From Rhodospirillales bacterium (GTDB lineage Bacteria > Pseudomonadota > Alphaproteobacteria > Rhodospirillales > Shumkoniaceae): a DNA stretch of 48,225 nucleotides. Of the stretch, positions 26,866-34,952 are shown piece after piece; within the stretch, counting starts at the first letter, position 1, and every line of letters begins with the position of its first letter. The notes below the pieces were generated by a model. The model made no database searches. It was not told where the DNA came from and saw only the letters and a list, made by a program, of their open reading frames with translations. The DNA is taken from NCBI GenBank assembly GCA_016776725.1, contig JADHSV010000026.1, positions 1-48,225 of the forward strand, read 5' to 3'. The position numbers were made by a program, and so were the translations under genes.

Positions 26866-27705
26866 CTAATCAAAATTGGTGGCGGCACTGCGATCGTACC
26901 AGGTCTCAATTTCGCCCAGCAGGTCGTGCAGTTTTTCGCGCGCGCGATCCATCCCCTGGCTGCCCAGCACCAGGTGTAGCGGCGGCTTTTCGGCAAGGGT
27001 GGCTTCGATAATCACCAAGGCCGCCTTGTCGGGATCGCCCGGCTGGGTTCCATGGTTTTGGCGAAGCTGGGTTCGCCATGCGCCCGCCGTTTCGACGTAG
27101 TCGTCAAGGTTGCTGGCGGCTTCATGCAGGGACCGGCCCGCAAATTCGGTGCGGAACGGGCCGGGTTCCACCACCGTGACGCCAACGCCCAGCGGTTTCA
27201 GTTCGTGGTACAGGGCCTCGCTGATGCCTTCGACGGCAAACTTGGTGGAGCAATAAATTCCCGACCCGGAACGGGCCAGAAGTCCGCCAACCGAACCGAT
27301 ATTGACCACATGGCCCGAGCGCGCCGCGCGCATGGACGGAAGCGCCGCGCGGGTCACGTTCAGCAGGCCGAATACGTTAGAGTCGAAAACCTTGCGGGCT
27401 TCGGCGTCGCTGACTTCCTCAACCGCGCCGATTAGGCCGTGACCGGCGTTGTTGATCAGCACGTCGATGCGTCCGAACTTGGCGAGAACTTGCTCGACGG
27501 CCTGGCGGCATTGTTCGGCGTCATTCACTTCAAGAGATACGGCGAGGCCACGCTCGGCCCCGGCAATCCGCGGGTCTATGCGGGCCGCATCGCGCGCCGT
27601 CGTCGCTACGAACTCTCCACGCGCCAATAATTCAAGCGCCAGGGATTTGCCGATGCCCGCCGAACCGCCCGTAATGAACCATACTTTTTTGCTGCTACCT
27701 GCCAT
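26866..27705 (-). CDS. Short-chain dehydrogenase/reductase
   Basis: A 279-residue classical SDR. The cofactor motif TGGSAGIGKSLA is near residue 12, NNAGHGLIGAVEE near 85, Ser in NIGSVGGLL near 135 and the active site YCSTK near 151. The N-terminal Arg environment suggests NADP(H). ATG 27705 is chosen with GGGGGAG 8 bases upstream; the frame extends to 27726. Substrate unknown. It lies 23 bases after the MmgE/PrpD gene. Confidence 0.9.
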   Translation of the reverse strand: MAGSSKKVWFITGGSAGIGKSLALELLARGEFVATTARDAARIDPRIAGAERGLAVSLEVNDAEQCRQAVEQVLAKFGRIDVLINNAGHGLIGAVEEVSDAEARKVFDSNVFGLLNVTRAALPSMRAARSGHVVNIGSVGGLLARSGSGIYCSTKFAVEGISEALYHELKPLGVGVTVVEPGPFRTEFAGRSLHEAASNLDDYVETAGAWRTQLRQNHGTQPGDPDKAALVIIEATLAEKPPLHLVLGSQGMDRAREKLHDLLGEIETWYDRSAATNFD

Positions 27706-27728
27706 GTGATCGTGTCTCCCCCGCAAAA

Positions 27729-29018
27729 TTATTCGGTGACAAAAAGTTCCGGCATAGGCCCATCTTCGGCCATGGTGAGAATACCGTCGATCAGTTGCGT
27801 CGAAGCAACCGCGTCCATTCCGCCGAAGGCCAGAAGAACCCGCGCTTTCGCCTTCATTTCTTCGGCATCCAGCATCATTTCGGGATCACCCTTGCAGTTC
27901 AGGCGTTCGGCGCTAACAGAGCTTCCGTCCTTGCAGACGACCTGGATCCGAGCGCCCCAGGATTTTGGGTAGTTGGAAATGAAAGGTTCGGCGGCGCGCG
28001 CGCTCACCCGGCTGCGCAGCGCGGACAACCGCTCGCGGGCCTCGGCATCGAAGGAGTTGAACGTTACCTCGCCGTCCGTCAGCGCCACGGCGGCCGTATG
28101 ATAGAGCGAGAACTTGGCCTCGTATTCCGATTGCGGCGCGGGCCGGTCACAGACATCGACGGCGGCCTGATACGTGTCGATGGTGATCGTTTCGATCTCG
28201 CGACCCTGTAATTGTGCATGAATATCCAGCGCGGCGTCGATTACCGGATGGGTGTGGCGGCAGGACGGCCAGGGCTTGATCGACGTTTCGTGTAGCTGCC
28301 AGCGGGCGCCCGCGCCGCGGGAAACGGCGCCGGTGTCCGGATCGGGACAGGCTCCCGCGAAAAAGCCTTTTTCACCTTCAAGGATGGCCGGCGCGCCGGT
28401 GAAGCCGAAGCGCGCCAATTCGGCCGCGACCACACCGGCTTCCGCCGCCCTGCCCGCATGAAGATGCTTGCTCATGGCGCCGGTTTCCAGGAACTGCCAC
28501 AGTCCCGCGGCCTGGGTGCCGGCATTACCCAACGCGTGCATCGATTGTTCGTCATCCAGGCCCAGCAGGCAGGCTGCCGCCATGGCGGAGCCGAAGGGGC
28601 CGCAGGTAGCCGTATTGTGCCAAATTTTGTAATGGGCGGGGCCGACGGCCATACCAACCCGGCAGCAGGCCTCGAACCCCTGCAAGGTCGCAATCAGCGC
28701 GGCTCGCCCCCCGGCTCCCGTTTTCCGCGCGAGTGCTAATACGGCGGGCACCACAACGCAGCCCGGATGGACCACCGAGGCGCGGTGCAGATCATCGGTC
28801 TCCAACGTATGGATAAGGCCGCCCAGATAAAGGGCCTCGCGCCCGGCGTCCACGCCCGCGCCTTTCGCCCAGTCCGAAAGCACGCGGCCGGGGGTTGATT
28901 TTCGTCCGGCAACGGCGTTGGCCGCGGCATCAAGGAAATAGAGCGCCGCCGCGCGCAGATCGGGCTCGTCGACCGGCTTGGTGCGAATCAGGCGAACGAG
29001 ATCCTGGGTAAGTGTCAT
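27729..29018 (-). CDS. MmgE/PrpD family protein
   Basis: A 429-residue MmgE/PrpD-family protein (2-methylcitrate dehydratase, cis-aconitate decarboxylase and relatives). Family blocks are FLDAAANAVAGR near residue 28, LHRASVVHPGCVVVPAVLA near 75, GFEACCRVGMAVG near 110 and SCRHTHPVIDAAL near 250. The cytoplasmic lyase substrate cannot be fixed; no prpB, prpC or acnB neighbour supports methylcitrate. Its ATG overlaps the TGA of the DUF502 gene (ATGA at 29015-29018). Confidence 0.88.
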   Translation of the reverse strand: MTLTQDLVRLIRTKPVDEPDLRAAALYFLDAAANAVAGRKSTPGRVLSDWAKGAGVDAGREALYLGGLIHTLETDDLHRASVVHPGCVVVPAVLALARKTGAGGRAALIATLQGFEACCRVGMAVGPAHYKIWHNTATCGPFGSAMAAACLLGLDDEQSMHALGNAGTQAAGLWQFLETGAMSKHLHAGRAAEAGVVAAELARFGFTGAPAILEGEKGFFAGACPDPDTGAVSRGAGARWQLHETSIKPWPSCRHTHPVIDAALDIHAQLQGREIETITIDTYQAAVDVCDRPAPQSEYEAKFSLYHTAAVALTDGEVTFNSFDAEARERLSALRSRVSARAAEPFISNYPKSWGARIQVVCKDGSSVSAERLNCKGDPEMMLDAEEMKAKARVLLAFGGMDAVASTQLIDGILTMAEDGPMPELFVTE

Positions 29019-29821
29019 TCCGTCTTCCGTGGAACCAGAATCGGCGTGTTTTCCTTCTCGCGCGCGATGTCCAGTTCCTCATAAGTGGCCGCCGAGACGA
29101 TTGGCGTCTCCCGCTTCTTTTTGGAACGGCGGTCCGGCGGGGTCACGATGCCGCCCGAGATCACCATTTTAATGGCCTCCTCGACGGACATGCTCAGCGG
29201 AATGACGTCTTTGCGTGGCAGGAACAGCAAGAATCCCGAGGTCGGGTTCGGTGTTGTCGGTAAAAAGATATTGACCGTTTCCTCGACCGTCAGGTTCTGG
29301 ACCTCTTCTTCGGTCCGTCCGGTGATGAAGCCGATGGCCCACATGCCGCGCCGTGGGTATTCGATCAGCACCGCCTCGCGAAATGCGTTGGAGCGCTGGG
29401 CCAGCACGGTTTCGAAGATTTGCTTGACGGTGCTGTAGAGGTTGCGCACGACCGGAACCCTGGCGAGAACCCGGTCGATGGATTTATGGAAGAACCGTCC
29501 CAGAAAACTGGCGGCAATCCAGCCGATGGCGATCAGCACCGCAATGACGATCACCAAACCCAGACCCGGCGTGGCGAACGGCAGATACGTTTCCGGATTG
29601 AATTGCGGCGGAAACAGTTTGCCGACCTGCGAGTCGACGAAATTGATAAAGATCCACGCCAGATAGACGGTAATGGCGATGGGCGCTGTCACCAGCACGC
29701 CGGCAAAGAAGTAGCCGCGCATTTTCGCGGCAACGCCTTTCTTGGCCGGCACTGGCTTGGCGGAGCCGTCCTTGCCTTCTAAACCCTCGGGCGCTACGGG
29801 ATCGTTGGTGTCGTCCGACAT
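29015..29821 (-). CDS. DUF502 family membrane protein
   Basis: A 268-residue inner-membrane protein of DUF502. Two membrane segments lie near residues 38-60 (GYFFAGVLVTAPIAITVYLAW) and 85-108 (GLGLVIVIAVLIAIGWIAASF), followed by the conserved IDRVLARVPVVRNLYSTVKQ and a cytoplasmic domain with FLPTTPNPTSGFLLFLP. Role unknown. ATG 29821 (MSDDTND) follows AGGAAA; the frame extends to 29911 without a better start. First gene of a four-gene operon. Confidence 0.9.
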   Translation of the reverse strand: MSDDTNDPVAPEGLEGKDGSAKPVPAKKGVAAKMRGYFFAGVLVTAPIAITVYLAWIFINFVDSQVGKLFPPQFNPETYLPFATPGLGLVIVIAVLIAIGWIAASFLGRFFHKSIDRVLARVPVVRNLYSTVKQIFETVLAQRSNAFREAVLIEYPRRGMWAIGFITGRTEEEVQNLTVEETVNIFLPTTPNPTSGFLLFLPRKDVIPLSMSVEEAIKMVISGGIVTPPDRRSKKKRETPIVSAATYEELDIAREKENTPILVPRKTE

Positions 29822-30093
29822 TTCCGGTGTTTCCTGAGCTGGGTTAATCGGTTCATTTCGCTGCCTGCAAACATCGTACAGTTGCTTCTGAAACGCAATG
29901 GGCACGCGCAAGGCACTTTAACCGCAAGGAAATTGAGGTTTTTCTTGAAACTGCCGCATAGTTTAGAATATTATCATATCCTAATGAACGAATATACGAG
30001 CAACCCTTTATAAAACCTGGAAAAATCCGGGCAAGAACCAAGGAAGAAAGTGATGCCGAGACCGTTCGTGCGACCTCGCTTTCCGGTTTCTAT
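29822..30093. promoter_or_regulatory. AT-rich intergenic region before the DUF502 operon
   Basis: The 404-base gap between DUF502 and the cytochrome b gene includes this AT-rich half (29930-30020), which should contain the minus-strand operon promoter. AAGGAAG at 30040-30046 followed by GTGATG at 30050 resembles a plus-strand start, but that frame ends after about 30 codons. The remaining part, 30094-30216, holds a small ORF described separately. Confidence 0.4.
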
Positions 30094-30216
30094 ATGCCGG
30101 GACGCGATTTGTACCCTTGGCTCAGCCAACTCGACTGGGTAGCGGCGGCGCTTACGCTGTTAGGCGTAATCATCCATATGCTGGTTCGGATCGTCATGAA
30201 CGGTCGTCGGAAGTAG
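30094..30216 (+). CDS. Small membrane protein or C-terminal remnant
   Basis: A 40-codon frame with one clear membrane segment (WVAAALTLLGVIIHMLVRIVM) after an aromatic amphipathic lead (RDLYPWLSQLD) and a basic end (NGRRK), ending 9 bases before the cytochrome b gene. ATG 30094 has no ribosome site. The frame stays open upstream through sensible residues (ETVRATSLSGFY) without a start codon, while a good site and GTG at 30050 lie in another frame. It may be the anchor of a lost cytochrome c or other partner, a frameshifted 55-residue protein, or a genuine small subunit. Confidence 0.45.
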   Translation: MPGRDLYPWLSQLDWVAAALTLLGVIIHMLVRIVMNGRRK

Positions 30217-30225
30217 GAAAATAAA

Positions 30226-30840
30226 ATGGCAAAAATCAAAGAAATGGTCTTTTCACGGTTCGAGCGTTTTTCGCACTGGACTCAGGCCGCCCTGATCATT
30301 CTTCTGATGATTACGGGATTCGAAGTAAACGGCGCCTACAGCTTGGTGGGCTACGAGGAAGCGGCCGATTGGCACCGGGTATTCGCCTGGGTTCTGATTT
30401 GGCTGTGGGTTTTCATCATCTTCTGGAACCTGGTGACCGGTGAATGGCGCCAGTACATCCCGACGACCAAAAAGCTGTTCGCCGTGATGATGTATTATTC
30501 GGCCGGGATATTCGATCAGAACGTTCCCCACCCCTACAAGAAAACCCGCGCCGCCAAGCATAACCCTTTGCAGCGGCTGGCCTACCTTTCGTTTAACCTG
30601 GCGATCACGCCGGTGATCTGGGTGAGCGGCCTGTTGTACATGTATTACAACGAGTGGACGGCGCTTGGTTTTGACAGCCTGACCCTTGGCGTTGTCGCCG
30701 GTGTCCATGCGGCAGCTGCCTTTGCCATGCTCGTTTTCTTCATCGGTCACGTCTACATGGCGTTCACCGGCAAACCCTTCACGGCTTATTTCTGGGCCAT
30801 GATCACGGGTTACGACGAAATCGAGGAAGACGCCGCGTAA
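30226..30840 (+). CDS. Cytochrome b/b561-type membrane subunit
   Basis: A 204-residue four-helix cytochrome b of the Ni/Fe-hydrogenase/formate dehydrogenase gamma family. Candidate haem ligands are H17 (RFSHWTQ), H50 (DWHRVFAW) and two His in helix 4 (GVHAAAAF and IGHVYMAFTG). It passes electrons between a periplasmic partner and the quinone pool. AGGA lies 8 bases before ATG 30226. No catalytic or cytochrome c partner is present; only the small membrane ORF precedes it. It may be an orphan or serve a partner elsewhere. Confidence 0.85.
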   Translation: MAKIKEMVFSRFERFSHWTQAALIILLMITGFEVNGAYSLVGYEEAADWHRVFAWVLIWLWVFIIFWNLVTGEWRQYIPTTKKLFAVMMYYSAGIFDQNVPHPYKKTRAAKHNPLQRLAYLSFNLAITPVIWVSGLLYMYYNEWTALGFDSLTLGVVAGVHAAAAFAMLVFFIGHVYMAFTGKPFTAYFWAMITGYDEIEEDAA

Positions 30841-30875
30841 AGACGCGCTCGCCTTTTCGGCAACCAAAAAACACC

Positions 30876-30904
30876 CCCCTGGGCGCCATAGCGGTTCCCA
30901 GGGG
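30876..30904. terminator. Bidirectional terminator between cytochrome b and rocD
   Basis: Stem CCCCTGGG (30876-30883) with CCCAGGGG (30897-30904) and a 13-base loop. TTTT follows on plus, and an A-run at 30866-30871 supplies U residues on minus. It separates the convergent gene ends. Confidence 0.7.
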
Positions 30905-30911
30905 TTTTACA

Positions 30912-32126
30912 TTACGGCGCGGCCCGCAATACTTGGTCAACGCGTTCCAGCACCCAGTCGACCTGTTCGCGGGTGATGATCAGGGGCGGTGCGAAACGCA
31001 CCGTATGTTCGTGGGTTTCCTTGCACAGAACGCCATTGTCCTTCAGCGCTTCGCAAAGGGAACGGGCGTTGCCGGCGTCGGTGTGGAGTTCGATGGCCAG
31101 CATCAAGCCGATACCACGCACCTGCTTGACCTGGTTGGTCTTCAATTTTTCCAATTCACTCAGGAAGTATGCGCCCTGTTCGCGGGCATTGTCGATCATG
31201 CCCTCCTCGATCAGAACTTTAAGCGATGCGCGGGCGACGGCACAGGCCAGCGGGTTGCCGCCGAAGGTGCTGCCGTGTTCGCCGGGCTTGAGAACCCCCA
31301 GCACCTCGCGGTTGGACAGAACAGCCGAAACCGGGTAATACCCGCCCGAAAGCGCCTTTCCGACCAGGGTCAAATCGGCCTCGATTCCTTCGTGTTCTTC
31401 GGCCAGCAGCTTGCCGGTGCGGCCGAGGCCCGTTTGAATTTCATCCAGGATCAGCATGACGTCGTTTTTCGTGCAAATTTCACGAACGCGCCGCAGGTAT
31501 CCGTCGGGTGGGATAATCACGCCTGCCTCCCCCTGGATGGGCTCGACCAGAAAGGCAACCGTATTGGGCGTGATGACTGCTTCAAGGGCAGCGCTGTCGC
31601 CGAAAGGGATAACCTTGAAACCTGGCGCGAACGGCCCAAACCCGATGCGCGCCATCGGGTCGGTGCTGAATCCCACGATGGCGATGGTCCGGCCATGGAA
31701 GTTGTTTTCGCAGACGATGACTTCAGCCGCGTCTTCCGCAACCCCCTTCATCTCGTAGCCCCACTTGCGAACCGCTTTAACGGCGGTTTCGACGGCTTCG
31801 GCGCCGCTATTCATGGGCAATACCTTGTGCGATCCGGTCAGGGCGCAGATTTCCTCGTAAAATGGCGCCAGCTGATCGTTGCGGAACGCGCGCGACGTGA
31901 GCGACAGCCGATTGGCCTGATTGATCAACGCTTCACGGATTTTAGGGTGGCAATGCCCCTGGTTGACGGCGGAATACGACGATAGACAGTCCAGATAGCG
32001 ATTGCCGTCCATATCCCAGACCCAAACGCCCTCGCCCTTTGAAAGTACCACGTCCAGCGGCTTGTAATTGTGTGCGCCGAGCCTGGATTCGATGTCGATA
32101 AACTGCTGTGCGCTGGGCTTTGCCAT
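30912..32126 (-). CDS. rocD: Ornithine aminotransferase
   Basis: A 404-residue class III PLP aminotransferase. Substrate and cofactor landmarks are [19 protein letters not shown] near residue 20, [12 protein letters not shown] near 103, [12 protein letters not shown] near 230 and the Schiff-base Lys in [16 protein letters not shown] near 255. It converts ornithine and 2-oxoglutarate to glutamate semialdehyde and glutamate. ATG 32126 follows AAGGAG by 6 bases; the in-frame extension to 32177 is rejected. Divergent from arginase, giving a full arginine-to-glutamate-semialdehyde route. Confidence 0.93.
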   Translation of the reverse strand: MAKPSAQQFIDIESRLGAHNYKPLDVVLSKGEGVWVWDMDGNRYLDCLSSYSAVNQGHCHPKIREALINQANRLSLTSRAFRNDQLAPFYEEICALTGSHKVLPMNSGAEAVETAVKAVRKWGYEMKGVAEDAAEVIVCENNFHGRTIAIVGFSTDPMARIGFGPFAPGFKVIPFGDSAALEAVITPNTVAFLVEPIQGEAGVIIPPDGYLRRVREICTKNDVMLILDEIQTGLGRTGKLLAEEHEGIEADLTLVGKALSGGYYPVSAVLSNREVLGVLKPGEHGSTFGGNPLACAVARASLKVLIEEGMIDNAREQGAYFLSELEKLKTNQVKQVRGIGLMLAIELHTDAGNARSLCEALKDNGVLCKETHEHTVRFAPPLIITREQVDWVLERVDQVLRAAP

Positions 32127-32250
32127 CTGTCTTCTCCTTTGGGTCTGCCTACCCTTCCGCCGCCCCTTTTGGATCACTAAATCTTGTAGAGAGCCGTTAC
32201 CCCGGAGTCCTTACATACTTAGTACTGCCAGAACGCGAAAAGGACCCCCA
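32127..32250. promoter_or_regulatory. Divergent rocD-rocF promoter region
   Basis: The 124 bases between divergent arginine-catabolism genes. The part nearest rocF is AT-richer (TTACATACTTAGTACTG, 32210-32227), containing the palindrome-like ACTTAGT. An ornithine- or arginine-responsive activator site would be expected here, but no assured consensus is visible. Confidence 0.4.
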
Positions 32251-33225
32251 ATGGACCAAAATCGTTTTGCCAGTTCCATAACCGCTCGCTTAAAGCACGC
32301 CGTCGACCTCATCGGTGCACCCATCGATATCGGGGCGCAAAGCCGGGGCTGCAGCATGGCTCCCGAAGCATTGCGCATTGCCGGAATTCGGCAACGCCTT
32401 GAAGGGTTGGGTCTAGTCGTTTCCGATAAGGGAAACCTGAGAGGACCGCACCCGCTCGCGCGGTCCGAAAACCAGGGGTATCAACATCTGATGGATGTTG
32501 CCGAATGGTGCGAAATGGTTCGGGGTGCGGTGGTGATTTCCTTGCAAAACGGAAAGTTTCCCGTGGTTCTGGGCGGTGACCATTCCCTGGCCATCGGCTC
32601 GGTCTGCGGTGTGGCCAAAGTTTGCCAGGAAAAGGAAATGCCGCTTTCCGTCCTGTGGCTCGACGCCCATGCCGATTTCAATACCGCCGAGACCTCGTCG
32701 TCCGGCAACATCCATGGGATGCCGGTCGCGGTGCTTGCGAACCGTGGCGCGCCGGAGCTGATCCGGTTGGGCCATAAAGCACCCGTCATAGATACGTCCA
32801 ACCTGTTCCAGGTCGGTATCCGCTCGATTGACCTGCTCGAACGCGAAGCCGTGATCGACGAAGGAATAGCCATTTTTGATATGCGCTGTATCGACGAACG
32901 TGGAATGCACGCGGTAATGAAGGAGGTGCTAAGCTCGATAAAGGGCATCGGCGGGCACCTGCATGTCAGCTTCGACGTGGATTTCCTCGACCCAACCATC
33001 GCGCCGGGTGTCGGGACGCCGGTACCCGGCGGTACGAACTACCGCGAAGCCCAGCTATGCATGGAGATGATCTACGATTCGGGAATGGCCGGTTCCCTGG
33101 ATATCGTGGAACTCAACCCTACCTTGGATACGAAAAACGCCACAGCCGAAGTGGTCGTCGATTTAGTAGCCAGTTTGTTCGGGGAACAAATATTGGCACG
33201 CGGACGGACGCCGAAAAATGCGTGA
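32251..33225 (+). CDS. rocF: Arginase
   Basis: A 324-residue ureohydrolase. The Mn-binding motifs are GGDHS near residue 110, DAHADFN near 136 and SFDVDFLDP near 240. The SSSGNIHGMP loop near 150 is typical of arginases rather than agmatinases. It splits arginine into ornithine and urea. ATG 32251 is chosen with AGGA upstream; the frame extends to 32068 inside rocD. Its product is the substrate of the divergently encoded RocD. No urease genes are in the window. Confidence 0.94.
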   Translation: MDQNRFASSITARLKHAVDLIGAPIDIGAQSRGCSMAPEALRIAGIRQRLEGLGLVVSDKGNLRGPHPLARSENQGYQHLMDVAEWCEMVRGAVVISLQNGKFPVVLGGDHSLAIGSVCGVAKVCQEKEMPLSVLWLDAHADFNTAETSSSGNIHGMPVAVLANRGAPELIRLGHKAPVIDTSNLFQVGIRSIDLLEREAVIDEGIAIFDMRCIDERGMHAVMKEVLSSIKGIGGHLHVSFDVDFLDPTIAPGVGTPVPGGTNYREAQLCMEMIYDSGMAGSLDIVELNPTLDTKNATAEVVVDLVASLFGEQILARGRTPKNA

Positions 33226-33242
33226 AGGCAGGCTCCAGCTTC

Positions 33243-33629
33243 CTAATTTTTTGCCGCTTCCTGCTCCGCACGCTGGTTGGCGATGGAGCGAAGGTTTCTG
33301 GCGAAAATGTTCAGCAGTCCCTTGATGAACGGGTCGGCCTTGGCCAGTTTTTGGTCCAGCATGGCGCGCGACACATAGATCAGGGTCGAAACGTCCGTGG
33401 TCATGGCCGAGGCCATGCGCGGATTATCGTCAATCAGGGCCATCTCGCCGAAAATGCCGCCGGGGCCGACGGTGCCGAGAATCATTTTCTTGCCGTCGAC
33501 GACTTTGAATATTTCAACCGAGCCCGTTTGCACGACGAATGCGCGATGCCCCTCGTCGCCTTCCCTGAAGATGACTTCTCCCGGTTGAAAGACCTTACGT
33601 TCCAGGACCTTGTCGGCTCCTTGGGCCAT
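33243..33629 (-). CDS. Stand-alone cyclic-nucleotide-binding domain protein
   Basis: A 128-residue protein that is essentially one cNMP-binding domain: FQPGEVIFREGDEGHRAFVV near residue 14 and the phosphate-binding cassette FGEMALIDDNPRMASAM near 60. There is no HTH, kinase or channel domain, so it is not a Crp/Fnr transcription factor. It may sense cAMP or cGMP and act through protein contacts (inference). ATG 33629 is chosen because GGGGAGGG lies 6 bases before it; the frame extends to 33692. Convergent with arginase, divergent from the Nudix gene. Confidence 0.85.
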   Translation of the reverse strand: MAQGADKVLERKVFQPGEVIFREGDEGHRAFVVQTGSVEIFKVVDGKKMILGTVGPGGIFGEMALIDDNPRMASAMTTDVSTLIYVSRAMLDQKLAKADPFIKGLLNIFARNLRSIANQRAEQEAAKN

Positions 33630-33760
33630 GAGAGCCCTCCCCGCTTGCTGGTAAATCCGGCTTCCCCAAAAGGTGGGGATTGCTGAAAACAAATTACACC
33701 TCTAGTGTCGGGCGCGACAATATCTATTCATCAACAAAGACAAAACATTCAAAAAGATAA

Positions 33761-34237
33761 ATGAGCCGCGAGTATCCAAATCGTCCGTTCGTCGGTGTCG
33801 GGGCCGTTGTTATTCGCGATGGCCGGGTGTTGCTGGCCCGGCGCGGCAAAGAACCGCGCAAGGGCAGCTGGAGCCTTCCCGGCGGAGCTCAGCAGCTGGG
33901 AGAGACCGTTTTCGAGGCCGCCAGGCGCGAAATCCGCGAGGAAACGGGTCTGGAAATCGAGGTTCTGGGAATTATCGACGTCGCCGATTCCATTCAGCGC
34001 GACGATCATGGCGAAGTCCGCTACCACTACACGCTGGTTGACGTGTTGGCTCAAACCATCAACGGCGACGTGGCCGCGGCCGGAGATGACGCCGCCGAAG
34101 TGGCCTGGTTCTCTCCAGACGAACTGGCGCCGCTGGAATTGTGGACGGAAACCACGCGCATCATCGGCCTGGGCCATGAAATGTGGACTATTTTGCAGGC
34201 TTCTTCTTCGTCTTCTTCTTCGCCATCTGCGAAATGA
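33761..34237 (+). CDS. Nudix hydrolase
   Basis: A 158-residue Nudix protein. The Nudix box is at about residues 40-63: GG then QLGETVFEAARREIREETGL, with all catalytic Glu/Arg present. GSWSLPGG precedes it, as in MutT/ADP-ribose-type enzymes. It hydrolyses a nucleoside diphosphate derivative. The C-terminal SSSSSSSPSAK tail is read through the antisense of the neighbouring gene's poly-Lys end, a 50-base convergent overlap, and may be a recent extension. The ribosome site is weak (AAAAAGATAA). Confidence 0.9.
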   Translation: MSREYPNRPFVGVGAVVIRDGRVLLARRGKEPRKGSWSLPGGAQQLGETVFEAARREIREETGLEIEVLGIIDVADSIQRDDHGEVRYHYTLVDVLAQTINGDVAAAGDDAAEVAWFSPDELAPLELWTETTRIIGLGHEMWTILQASSSSSSSPSAK

Positions 34238-34952
34238 TTGTGTACGCCGCCTTTTTGGCCTGCGACCGGGTATAACCGGGCTTCATGGCTGGGTGGTAAA
34301 GCGTATGCAGCAGGATTTTGTCCTGCGGCGACATTTCAAACAGGTGATCGCGGTCGCTGAAGATGGACGGGCGTAACATATTGCTGTCATTGGGCAGGCC
34401 CAAACTCTGGGTCAGTTCCTCCAACAGGCAGCTGTTGAGGATGGCCGGGTCCTTTTCCACATCCACGACGATGATAGCCTTAACGATGCGGCTTTCGGGT
34501 TTTTTCCAGGTGATGAAGTAACAGTTTGCGTTAACGGCCGCCTTCTTCATGGCCTCGCGGGCGTCCCCCGGAACCGGGATTTTCCCCATTTCGGCGCCTT
34601 TGACGAAAATCAACGAGATGCTCGGCTCGTTCGATTTCCGATCAACCTGTTTGAACTTCAAGCGGGTAATTTTTGCGATTGCTTGAAGGTGGGTTTGAAT
34701 GAAGGTTGCGTGTTCCTTGCGCACCCTGCCCTGAATGCTGAAGCCGACCGGCCCCTGCCACTTCGATATCATTTTGGCTGCGTATTTCTGGTCGAGTTCG
34801 GCGCCGAAGACAATGGTATCGAAATACTGAACGATCTCGTTGACCGAAAAAGTGCGGCCTTTCTTCGCCTCCGCCGTGGCGCTCAGGAAAAATACGAGAG
34901 CCATGGCGATGACGGGCAGGACGTTATGGACCAATGCGAACCGGCTTTTCAT
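34188..34952 (-). CDS. DUF2927 family secreted protein
   Basis: A 254-residue protein of DUF2927, recognised from CYFITWKK near residue 145 and CLLEELTQSLGLPNDS near 175. A signal peptide covers about residues 1-29 (cleavage near ATAEA/KK). The EEL.Q.LGL motif is zincin-like, but an HExxH is not present, so activity is uncertain. The C-terminus is Lys-rich (MAKKKTKKKPAK). AAGGAG precedes ATG 34952, which lies inside the 3' end of the upstream gene (29-base overlap), so the two are translationally coupled. Confidence 0.83.
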   Translation of the reverse strand: MKSRFALVHNVLPVIAMALVFFLSATAEAKKGRTFSVNEIVQYFDTIVFGAELDQKYAAKMISKWQGPVGFSIQGRVRKEHATFIQTHLQAIAKITRLKFKQVDRKSNEPSISLIFVKGAEMGKIPVPGDAREAMKKAAVNANCYFITWKKPESRIVKAIIVVDVEKDPAILNSCLLEELTQSLGLPNDSNMLRPSIFSDRDHLFEMSPQDKILLHTLYHPAMKPGYTRSQAKKAAYTIISQMAKKKTKKKPAK

